From Armatimonadota bacterium (GTDB lineage Bacteria > Armatimonadota > Chthonomonadetes > Chthonomonadales > Chthonomonadaceae): a DNA stretch of 16,468 nt. The position numbers were made by a program, and so were the translations under genes. The stretch lies in NCBI GenBank assembly GCA_026392135.1, contig JAPLCR010000179.1, forward strand, positions 1-16,468. The letters run 5' to 3'. A model generated the notes under the pieces. The model saw only the letters and a list, made by a program, of their open reading frames with translations, searched no databases and was not told the DNA's origin. This document shows, in pieces, positions 1-5,917 of the stretch (its first letter is position 1; each line of letters starts with the position of its first letter).

Positions 1-155
1 CCGTTTGCAAACTCAGTAAAAGGGGTAGAATATCGGGCATGGGCTGAGGAGTTCCTCCGTTGTAGTTTTGTCACTTTAACGGTACTCCATAAGCCCTACT
101 TTTTGTTACGAAACCCCGATTTTTTGGCGAAGGTATTGATATCCTCTTTTTAATC

Positions 156-188
156 TTGACATTAATGCTCAACCCGTTTACAATGTAA
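156..188 (+). promoter_or_regulatory. Sigma70-type promoter with palindromic operator for the first DUF433/DUF5615 pair
   Basis: A consensus -35 box TTGACA (156-161) is separated by 17 bases from a -10 box TACAAT (179-184), close to the vegetative sigma consensus. The -10 lies inside a perfect 11-base palindrome, TTACAATGTAA (178-188). The downstream gene begins like a DNA-binding antitoxin, so the palindrome is a plausible autoregulatory operator. The boxes and symmetry are read directly from sequence; repressor binding is inferred. Transcription would start near 191, giving a leader of under 30 bases. Confidence 0.8.
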
Positions 189-217
189 CTATCGTCACTA
201 GCAGAGAGGCTATGCTC

Positions 218-643
218 ATGTCCCGTGTTGTCAGTATGCGCCTGCAAGAGGCACAAATGGAACGGCTCCAAAAAGTCGCTCGCACTCTTGGCAAAACACC
301 CAGCGAAACGGGTTCTGTTCTCTTAGAAGAGAAGCTCCGAGAAACTGATTTCGCTTTCATTGAGTTTCGCTCCTCGAGCATCGGGAGACAGGCCTACATG
401 AAAGGTTCGCGCCTTGCCGTCTGGCAGGTTCTTCATGTCGCTCAATCCTACTTCCAAGGAGATGCAGAACAGACAGCGCAACATTTCGGGCGTCCTTTGG
501 CGTGGGCGAAAGCGGCGTTCCACTACTATGAAGCCTATCCGCAAGAGATTGAACAGGCGATTGCCGACCATGCAAACGGCGATTTTGAGACCTTGAAGCG
601 TTCCGTTCCGAATGCCCAGGTGCTTTCACTGGGTTTAGAGTAA
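218..643 (+). CDS. DUF433-type antitoxin with N-terminal DNA-binding-like segment
   Basis: Predicted antitoxin of a VapBC-like module. The protein has about 141 residues. The first ~45 residues (MSRVVSMRLQEAQ, then a short helical stretch ending in LLEEKLRE) look like a ribbon-helix-helix or similar DNA-binding segment. The C-terminal half carries the DUF433 signature: an AYMKGSRLAVWQV core, then a helical region around GDAEQTAQHFGRP and AAFHYYEAYPQEI. I chose ATG 218 because GAGAGG at 204-209 sits 8 bases upstream; ATG 212, two codons earlier in frame, leaves only 2 bases. The stop is 9 bases before the toxin gene, so the two are almost certainly co-transcribed from the promoter at 156-184. 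DUF433 proteins are known partners of DUF5615 PIN-like proteins. Neutralisation and autoregulation here are inferred from that pairing. Confidence 0.78.
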   Translation: MSRVVSMRLQEAQMERLQKVARTLGKTPSETGSVLLEEKLRETDFAFIEFRSSSIGRQAYMKGSRLAVWQVLHVAQSYFQGDAEQTAQHFGRPLAWAKAAFHYYEAYPQEIEQAIADHANGDFETLKRSVPNAQVLSLGLE

Positions 644-652
644 CTCTGAGAG

Positions 653-1024
653 ATGCTCACCCTTCTCCTTGACGAACATATCTCGCCTATCGTTGCAGAG
701 CAAGCGCTCCTCAAGAATCCTAAAGCCCGGATACTCTCTATTCATCACTGGCATGGAGGAGAGTTTTTGAGCGTCTCAGATGAACTCATTCTGGAAGTTG
801 CATCGCAGGAGGGGATTACTCTTGTAACTTTCGACCAGAGTACTATCTTGCCGATACTCAAACGCTGGGGAGAGGAGGGACGCTCCCACGGAGGCGTGTT
901 CTTTATAGATGAGAAATCCATCGCTCAAAACGACTACGGCACTCTGGTGAGAGCCATGCTCAGAGTCTGGGAGCAGATGGCGAACACTTCTTGCGAAAAC
1001 TGGGTTCTCTTCCTCCAAAAGTAA
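653..1024 (+). CDS. DUF5615 PIN-like toxin
   Basis: Predicted PIN-fold ribonuclease toxin of 123 residues, a usual length for DUF5615/Mut7-C-like proteins. It opens with LLLDEHISP (residues 4-12), the family's first acidic motif (D7, E8). SDELILEVA (42-50) supplies further acidic residues, and TLVTFDQST (56-64) supplies D61; together they resemble the metal-binding acidic cluster of PIN nucleases. The C-terminal third (GGVFFIDEKSI and a helix to the end) fits the family fold. A GAGAG stretch lies immediately before the ATG, so initiation may depend on coupling to the antitoxin gene 9 bases upstream. The target RNA cannot be read from sequence. The protein appears full length with no obvious disruption. 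Confidence 0.78.
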   Translation: MLTLLLDEHISPIVAEQALLKNPKARILSIHHWHGGEFLSVSDELILEVASQEGITLVTFDQSTILPILKRWGEEGRSHGGVFFIDEKSIAQNDYGTLVRAMLRVWEQMANTSCENWVLFLQK

Positions 1025-1125
1025 CCCTTCCTTATGCTTGCTTATCGGGCAGTTTACGCACTTGCTAGCGATGTATATAGCAGTGTTCAGTGTAGAACTG
1101 TGTTTTCAGAGCCACCCCAAAGACC

Positions 1126-1156
1126 TTGCCTCTACAATTGGAGTATGGTATACTCC
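1126..1156 (+). promoter_or_regulatory. Promoter with operator-like palindrome for the second DUF433 gene
   Basis: A -35 box TTGCCT (1126-1131), a 17-base spacer and a -10 box TATACT (1149-1154) make a good vegetative promoter. A perfect inverted repeat, GGAGTAT-GGT-ATACTCC (1140-1156), covers the -10 box. It differs in sequence from the palindrome at 178-188 but is placed in the same way, suggesting each antitoxin regulates its own module. The in-frame TTG at 1126 upstream of the gene lies within the -35 box, so it cannot be the translation start of this transcript. Confidence 0.72.
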
Positions 1157-1191
1157 TTCTATACTATTCACTCGGCGAAGTGGAGGCTCTT

Positions 1192-1710
1192 ATGACGAAC
1201 TTGATATCAACGCTCAAACGACAAAACTTCAATGTCACCCCAGAAGAAGAAGCACAACTCCAACATCTGCGGGAAACACTCGGAGCCACCAGCATCAAAG
1301 ACGCCCTCCTTCGTGCCGCTCGTCTTACACTCGCCTTGAGCCGCGAAGTTCAAGAAGGAAAACGCATCTATAGCGCTGACCCTTTGGGGATGCAAACCCG
1401 ACTGTTGCTACCAGATATCGAGGCGACAACAGTGACATGGAACTATCTAACCTCTCGCCCTCACTCCTGGAAGAGGCAACTCTATATCAAAGGACGCCGC
1501 CTCACCGCCGCTAATGTCTGGTACGATATGCTCGCCAACAAGCGCGACTTCAAAGAGACGGCGGAAAACTGGGAGTTGCCAGTAGAAGCGGTTATGGAGA
1601 TTGTACGCTATTGTGAAGCGAACCGAGAACTGATTGACATGGAGGCGGAGGAAGAGAAGCGTCTCATGGAGGATCAGGGGGTATCTCTCGTGAGGGCGGT
1701 CTCCAGATGA
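1192..1710 (+). CDS. Second DUF433-type antitoxin, now without an intact toxin
   Basis: A protein of 172 residues built like the first antitoxin: an N-terminal helical segment (TPEEEAQLQHLRETL, then SIKDALLRAARLTLAL) that could bind DNA or dimerise, and a C-terminal DUF433-like domain with the core YIKGRRLTAANVW, then DMLANKRDFKETAENW and EAVMEIVRYCEANRELI. ATG 1192 is chosen because GGAGG at 1182-1186 lies 5 bases upstream and the promoter is immediately before it; the longer frame from 1126 would start in the -35 box. The stop overlaps the ATG of a toxin stub (ATGA, 1707-1710), the coupling expected for antitoxin-toxin pairs. Because that toxin is truncated, this gene looks like an orphan antitoxin. 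It could act on a related toxin elsewhere or merely persist as a remnant. Confidence 0.68.
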   Translation: MTNLISTLKRQNFNVTPEEEAQLQHLRETLGATSIKDALLRAARLTLALSREVQEGKRIYSADPLGMQTRLLLPDIEATTVTWNYLTSRPHSWKRQLYIKGRRLTAANVWYDMLANKRDFKETAENWELPVEAVMEIVRYCEANRELIDMEAEEEKRLMEDQGVSLVRAVSR

Positions 1711-1859
1711 GACCGCTTCTGGATGAGGATTGTCAAGGGCGTAGTCGGGTTCGCCTGTTGAGAGAAGCCGGACATTTTGGGGTAATATATCGACATTACT
1801 CTACATACAATAAGAGCAAGAGGTCGCATAGTTGCTATCACCCCGGTCTGCCAAATTGA
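1707..1859 (+). pseudogene. Truncated DUF5615 PIN-like toxin remnant
   Basis: A 50-codon frame starts at the ATG that overlaps the antitoxin stop. Its first ~23 residues, MRPLLDEDCQ followed by VRLLREAGH, match the usual N-terminus of DUF5615 toxins (LLDE motif and then a helix ending in REAGH). After that the family pattern is lost and the frame ends at TGA 1857-1859, where family members continue to about 110-120 residues with further acidic motifs. The break falls around 1776-1785, close to the next toxin gene, suggesting that deletion or insertion of the following module removed the rest. A stub lacking the later acidic residues should be catalytically dead. The resemblance is visible in sequence; the deletion scenario is inferred. 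Confidence 0.66.
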
Positions 1860-2404
1860 TACAGGCTCCCCGCACCGTCATCGGCTATCATGGCTGCACC
1901 TTGCAAACGGCGCAACAAATTCTTGCCGGAGGAGGGTTTCTGCCTTCGACCAAAGCCTATGACTGGCTCGGAGAGGGAGTCTACTTTTGGGAATACGCCC
2001 CTTATCGTGCGCTAGAGTGGGCAACCCTAAAGTGCGCTAGAGAGGGTGGCGAGCCTGCCGTTCTGCAATCTACCATCCGACTGGGAAGGTGTCTGAACCT
2101 TTTGGATGTCGAGCATATCCCAGACTTGCTTCGCGTCTACGATTCTTTCGCTAACACTACGGACGATATAGCGCTCCCGCATAATACAAGTCGGGGAGCG
2201 CACTTCTTGGATAGATTCATCATTGACGCTTATTGTCGCGGCACTGCCCAGCGTACCGCGAACGCCTTTCAGACAGTGCGTGGTAGTTTTGCCGAAGGCG
2301 ACCCCATCTACCCAGGTTCCAAGATTATGAAGAAAGCGCATACCCAAATTGCGGTTCGAGATTCGAGTAGCGTACTTCACGTTTCTCTGGTACAATTCAA
2401 GTAG
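1832..2404 (+). CDS. Predicted ADP-ribosyltransferase-fold toxin (DUF3990-like)
   Basis: A 190-residue protein with a pattern typical of ADP-ribosyltransferase-like proteins: a YHG motif (19-21), then YDWLGEGVYFWE (43-54) followed by RALEWA (59-64), and a C-terminal FAEGDPIYPG (153-162) and AHTQIAVR (169-176). His20 and the Tyr/Phe of VYFWE would take the NAD-binding positions of the fold. I cannot identify the catalytic glutamate with certainty. The TTG at 1832 is taken as start because AAGAGG (1818-1823) lies 8 bases upstream and no better in-frame codon is near. The gene overlaps the toxin stub, is followed by a small gene, and sits in a toxin-antitoxin island, so a toxin role is likely. 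The target and even the chemistry remain inference; a related macromolecule-modifying enzyme is possible. Confidence 0.62.
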   Translation: MLSPRSAKLIQAPRTVIGYHGCTLQTAQQILAGGGFLPSTKAYDWLGEGVYFWEYAPYRALEWATLKCAREGGEPAVLQSTIRLGRCLNLLDVEHIPDLLRVYDSFANTTDDIALPHNTSRGAHFLDRFIIDAYCRGTAQRTANAFQTVRGSFAEGDPIYPGSKIMKKAHTQIAVRDSSSVLHVSLVQFK

Positions 2405-2437
2405 ATAATCTCGCGCGTGTTGTGAAGGGATGTCAAT

Positions 2438-2644
2438 ATGAAACTTAAAAAGCGTGACCCTCATAGCCCTGAGGTTGTTCAGGAGGTCGTTGAAATGATA
2501 CAGCGAATGACTCCTGAAGAAGCCCTCGCCTTTCTGACGTATCGCACTCCCGGCGTGGAAGAAACCGATATGACGGGAATGTTTTCGCAAGAGCGAAGGC
2601 TCTCTCAGGATGCTGAAAAACAGCCTGAAGTCCTCTCCGCTTAA
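2438..2644 (+). CDS. Small acidic protein, candidate antitoxin of the ART-like gene
   Basis: A protein of 68 residues starting at ATG 2438, with AAGGGA at 2425-2430 seven bases upstream. It has a basic N-terminus (MKLKKRDPHSPE), a helical middle, and a segment MTPEEALAFLTYRTPGVEETDM that resembles a motif of small uncharacterised proteins encoded beside toxins and other accessory genes. It follows the ART-like gene by 33 bases on the same strand and is closed by a strong terminator, so the two form one unit. The partner/antitoxin role is inferred from position, size and charge alone. No DNA-binding motif is obvious. Confidence 0.55.
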   Translation: MKLKKRDPHSPEVVQEVVEMIQRMTPEEALAFLTYRTPGVEETDMTGMFSQERRLSQDAEKQPEVLSA

Positions 2645-2662
2645 CACTTCTTACCTACTTTC

Positions 2663-2700
2663 AAGCCCTGCTTCTCTGTGAAGCAGGGCTTTGTTATTTG
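2663..2700 (+). terminator. Rho-independent terminator after the toxin-antitoxin island
   Basis: A perfect 12-base-pair stem (AAGCCCTGCTTC at 2663-2674 with GAAGCAGGGCTT at 2680-2691) encloses a 5-base loop and is followed by a T-rich stretch (TGTTATTTG). It begins 19 bases after the stop of the small gene. It ends the transcript of the ART-like gene and its partner, and probably read-through from the upstream modules. Confidence 0.85.
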
Positions 2701-3414
2701 AGGAACAGATACTTACCCTATGGGTATAAAGAAAAGACGAAGGGCATGAGGAAATCCTCACCCGAAAACGGCGAGAACGTCTCGCCAGTTGTTGATTGAC
2801 CGAAGCGTTGGACAAGCCGAATCGGGCAGAGCGAACTCCGATTCCAAAGACTTTCAAGGGGCATTATTGACTTCCCGCGAGACGCTAGAAGCGACGAAAC
2901 GACTCGCAAAAAACCAGTAACATGGGTCGCCAAAAACCTGCGCCGCCGCCGCGAAAAACTGTCTCTACCGTATCGCCTTCTTATACGGGTTCTTATGCCC
3001 CTCTCTCTGCCGCCCCTCTGGTATCTGAGAAGAGCGATGAGTGACGCAAGGAAGGAAGAGTAAATAGAGGATAGTTACGCATAAAACCACTTCGATTTTT
3101 CACATTTTCTCCTCTCAAAGGATAGGGCAATGGCAGGGGTTATCAGAAACCCCTACGATAACCCTACAGATAGCCCGCTGGTATCGTATGAAATGCCGTC
3201 AAGTTTTTGGCTTTTTGGGGAAGGCGTTGGCGTCAAATTCGGATGCCTACACCATAGTGGCTTCGCCCCGTTTGCGCTCCGCCCCTTCCTATTTCAGAGT
3301 CGAAGCAAGGATACTTCTGCCTGCCCAAATTGAATACGCTCCTGCCCTCGAAGCGATTGCGTGGCATCGCGCCCATATTTATAAACGCTAGTCCATCATG
3401 GAGTTCGACAAGGC
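2700..3414. other. About 715 bases without a convincing gene
   Basis: Several frames of 60-70 codons exist on both strands (for example from 3130 and 3188 on + and from 2857 on -). None has a good ribosome-binding site together with a recognisable domain, and their translations read like chance frames. The left half contains short + strand frames interrupted by stops, which could be decayed coding DNA. The only clear structure is the pair of overlapping inverted repeats at 3135-3164. I recognise no insertion-sequence ends and no RNA gene here. Confidence 0.5.
3135..3164. repeat. Two overlapping, mutually exclusive inverted repeats
   Basis: AGGGGTT (3135-3141) pairs perfectly with AACCCCT (3148-3154). 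GGGTTATC (3137-3144) pairs perfectly with GATAACCC (3157-3164). The two hairpins share the left arm, so only one can form at a time. A protein-binding site, a switching RNA structure or an origin element are all possible; no role can be assigned from sequence. Confidence 0.5.
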
Positions 3415-3900
3415 TTAATCGAGTTCCAGCGGAATGCCCAGCGGGAGAACCGCCCCAGAGTGGAGGCTATGCAAAAGCTCGTCTACGATAGCCTTTGTAG
3501 TCTGCTCGGTCTCTTCCGGCGTCTTCACTTTCGCCCACGCTTTCCGGCTCGTTTGCGGGTTCACCGTCCATACAAACACATCGTGAATGAAAAGATGTCG
3601 CGCCCTCTCCACCAGGTCGTGTATATTTTCGGAGTGGCGTGGCTCCTGATTCTCTTCGTCCCTGTCCCGCGCAAAAGCGATACACCATCCAGCGCGTGGT
3701 TGAGAGAAGGAGTGTTTATAGCCTATCGCTCGGTCGATATGCGAGAGGTTGCCGAGGGCGAGAAGAGCGTTCACAAGACTCTCCTCGTTGTAATAACGGG
3801 TCAATATAACGCCGACTCGGTTCGGCTCTCCAAAGTTTATGAAGACGCTATCGAACGAGCCGTCTCTATTCTCCCTAGCCGCAAGACTTCTTGTTGACAT
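3415..3900 (-). CDS. Phage/plasmid-type hypothetical protein (MSTRS... family)
   Basis: A 161-residue protein beginning MSTRSLAARENRDGSFDSV. It resembles a family common in phages and plasmids whose members start with a TRS motif, an acidic Asn/Asp-Gly turn and a predicted beta-strand, continue with a VG-IL--YY segment and a LLALG-LS helix, and then have a HSF-P region and an AFARDR-E motif. All of these are visible here (VGVILTRYY at 29-37, ALLALGNLS at 45-53, HSFSQP at 63-68, AFARDRDEEN at 75-84). Start ATG 3900 is preferred over ATG 3915 because AAGGAG sits 6 bases before it. The gene stands alone on the minus strand, divergent from the ATPase operon. Its function is unknown; hosting on mobile DNA fits the family. 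Confidence 0.65.
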   Translation of the reverse strand: MSTRSLAARENRDGSFDSVFINFGEPNRVGVILTRYYNEESLVNALLALGNLSHIDRAIGYKHSFSQPRAGWCIAFARDRDEENQEPRHSENIHDLVERARHLFIHDVFVWTVNPQTSRKAWAKVKTPEETEQTTKAIVDELLHSLHSGAVLPLGIPLELD

Positions 3901-3946
3901 TGCGTTCTCCTTCATTTCTCTGCTGGATGAGTTGCGATGCCCATGC

Positions 3947-3976
3947 CTTATATCGCCCCTCTCCTACCCCTGTCGG
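3947..3976 (-). promoter_or_regulatory. Possible promoter of the minus-strand phage-type gene
   Basis: Read on the minus strand, CCGACA (3976-3971) and TATAAG (3952-3947) are separated by 18 bases and lie about 45 bases before the ATG at 3900. The -10 is good, but the -35 matches the consensus at only four of six positions, so this is tentative. Confidence 0.35.
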
Positions 3977-4174
3977 CGTTTCGACGCACTTACGCTAAAC
4001 TCCTTCCTGCCGTAATAGAAGTGCCAACGACTTTCGCGCAGTCGCTCGCCAGCCGGTATCACGGAAACATCCCTGCCGCTAGCGCCCGACAGGAGGCGAA
4101 GTCTGACCCAGGTCTGACGGAAGAATAACCTTGCGCTGACCGGACGCAATACAATTGCACGAGGGGTACTATGA

Positions 4175-5917
4175 TTGCAAGAAAGCGAACGCGCTCCCGA
4201 ACGAGGAACACAGAGATTGAACACGCTTAAAATCAAGGTATTCGGAACCTTTGCCGCCTCGCTCCACGAGAAACCTCTGGAAGGGCTTCACAAACGCCAT
4301 TCCGACCAGGCGCTGGCGTACCTCGCGCTTCACGCGAATGCATGGGTGAAAATCGAACACCTCATCAGTGCGATTTGGAAGCCGGAAGAGAAACAGGACT
4401 ATCGGGATGACGTGTTGCATAGCGCCATCTACTACTTAAGGAGTCTCTTAGGCGAGGCAAAAGGGGCGTTGGAAAACTCAAAAGGACACTACTGCCTGCG
4501 CCTCGCGCCAGAGCAGTGCGACTATGTCGCCTATCGCCGCGCCCTGGAAGGCAAAGACTACCTGCAGATGGAGACGCTCTTTACGCCTTCGTTTTTAGAA
4601 GGATGGAGCGAGCCGTGGGTGGAGGACCTCCGCGAAAGACTCTCACAGGAGTTCGTCAAGGCGATAAAGCAGGGAGCCGACCTCTATTTCGAGAGCGAAG
4701 ACTATCTCTCTGTCGCGCGTCTCCTGAGCCATCCTCTGCTTCTTCGCAAGCCCAGTGAACGGTACGCCTATCTCTACCTCTATGCGCTTATCCAGACGGA
4801 ACGACTCTCGGAAGCCGCCCGCTACTATCGCGGCGTTTGCGAGTGGATGCGTAAGATACAGAGCCCTATTCCTACTCAAATCGCGCGGCTCATGCAGGAG
4901 GCGCAAACCGCGAACAGGAGTGTCGTTTCGCGTCGGACTGAAAGCGCCATCTATGTCGAACGCGGAGCCGACCGCCTGCTGGATAAGGCGTACCAGAATG
5001 AGACCAGCCCTATCATCGTCAAGGGAGCGCGCTATACGGGTAAATCCGCCCTGCTCTTTCAGGGGTTCCAGAAGATGCAGCAGGCGGGAGTGCGGACGCT
5101 CTACACCACGTTCGACTCTTTTGAGGACGAAGACCTTGTCTCCCTAAACGCCCTCTACCTGCGCCTCGCCTACGAGATCGCGGCGGAACTGAGACTAGAT
5201 GTCGACCCCGCAAACCAGTGGGCGCCCGTCATGTTGGGACACCGCAACCTGGAACGCTTCCTCGCAAGCCACGTTTTTCCCGTTTTGCGCGGCAGGCTCG
5301 TCTGGGGGATCGACTCCATCGAGCGGCTCATTCCGCACGAGTTTTGCGCTCAGTTCTTCTCCGACCTCCGCACATGGCATAACAAGCGCACGCACCGTCT
5401 GTCCGGCGGCTGGGGCAATCTCACCCTCGTCATCCTCTGTACTCAGGAACCTCACTGGTACGCCAAAAACCCGGAGAAGTCGCCGTTCAATATGGGCGAG
5501 AAGATAGAGTTAGAGGACTTCACGCAACCGGAAGCGGAGACGCTGAATCGACAGTACGGGAATCCACTAACATCCCCCGCTGAACTCCAAGGTCTCTGGG
5601 AACTGCTCGGCGGACACCCCGCCCTGTGGAATCGCGCTCTGCAAGCGATAGCGGGAGAAAAGGCGTCTCTGAACGAGATTTTGGAGCGAGCGTGTAGCAC
5701 GGAGGGCGTTTTCGGCGACCATCTCTCCCGCTGGAAACGGTGGTTGCGAAACGAGACGGAACTGCATCCGACACTGCAACACGCTCTGGAAGGAGCCTCT
5801 TGTGAAGAGCGCGACTTCTACCGCCTGCGCGGAGCGGGACTGCTTCTCGGTTCGCCCCAGCGCCCCCGATTTCGTTGCCCGCTCTATCTACGTTGCATTG
5901 AGGAGATGAGCAGATGA
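4175..5917 (+). CDS. SARP/BTAD-like transcriptional regulator fused to an AAA-like ATPase
   Basis: A 580-residue predicted DNA-binding ATPase. Residues 18-110 form an OmpR-type winged helix as in SARP regulators (LKIKVFGTFAASL opening, QALAYLALHANAWV, then SAIYYLRSLLG). Residues ~113-245 resemble the helical BTAD domain. Residues ~257-480 are an AAA-like domain: Walker A GARYTGKS (284-291), Walker B LVWGID (375-380), SPFNMGEKIELEDF (436-449) and a GGHPAL turn (479-484). Classical short SARPs stop after the BTAD. TTG 4175 (GAGGGG 8 bases upstream) and TTG 4217 are both possible starts; the latter removes 14 residues ahead of the winged helix. A 19-codon frame from ATG 4171 overlaps both. The stop overlaps the next gene's ATG (ATGA, 5914-5917), so the two proteins are made together. 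No membrane span is seen. The role is probably nucleotide-gated transcription control; targets are unknown. Confidence 0.75.
   Translation: MQESERAPERGTQRLNTLKIKVFGTFAASLHEKPLEGLHKRHSDQALAYLALHANAWVKIEHLISAIWKPEEKQDYRDDVLHSAIYYLRSLLGEAKGALENSKGHYCLRLAPEQCDYVAYRRALEGKDYLQMETLFTPSFLEGWSEPWVEDLRERLSQEFVKAIKQGADLYFESEDYLSVARLLSHPLLLRKPSERYAYLYLYALIQTERLSEAARYYRGVCEWMRKIQSPIPTQIARLMQEAQTANRSVVSRRTESAIYVERGADRLLDKAYQNETSPIIVKGARYTGKSALLFQGFQKMQQAGVRTLYTTFDSFEDEDLVSLNALYLRLAYEIAAELRLDVDPANQWAPVMLGHRNLERFLASHVFPVLRGRLVWGIDSIERLIPHEFCAQFFSDLRTWHNKRTHRLSGGWGNLTLVILCTQEPHWYAKNPEKSPFNMGEKIELEDFTQPEAETLNRQYGNPLTSPAELQGLWELLGGHPALWNRALQAIAGEKASLNEILERACSTEGVFGDHLSRWKRWLRNETELHPTLQHALEGASCEERDFYRLRGAGLLLGSPQRPRFRCPLYLRCIEEMSR

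Noticed and set aside
2027..2647. Minus-strand frame of 206 codons opposite the ART-like gene and its partner
   Set aside because: It lies antisense to two genes with better starts and family motifs, crosses their intergenic gap and has no recognisable domain.
3460..3897. Plus-strand frame of 145 codons
   Set aside because: It is opposite the phage-type minus-strand gene, which has a good ribosome-binding site and a family-like N-terminus.
3937..4128. Plus-strand frame of 63 codons before the regulator gene
   Set aside because: It has no ribosome-binding site or domain; its start lies in the likely promoter region of the divergent gene.
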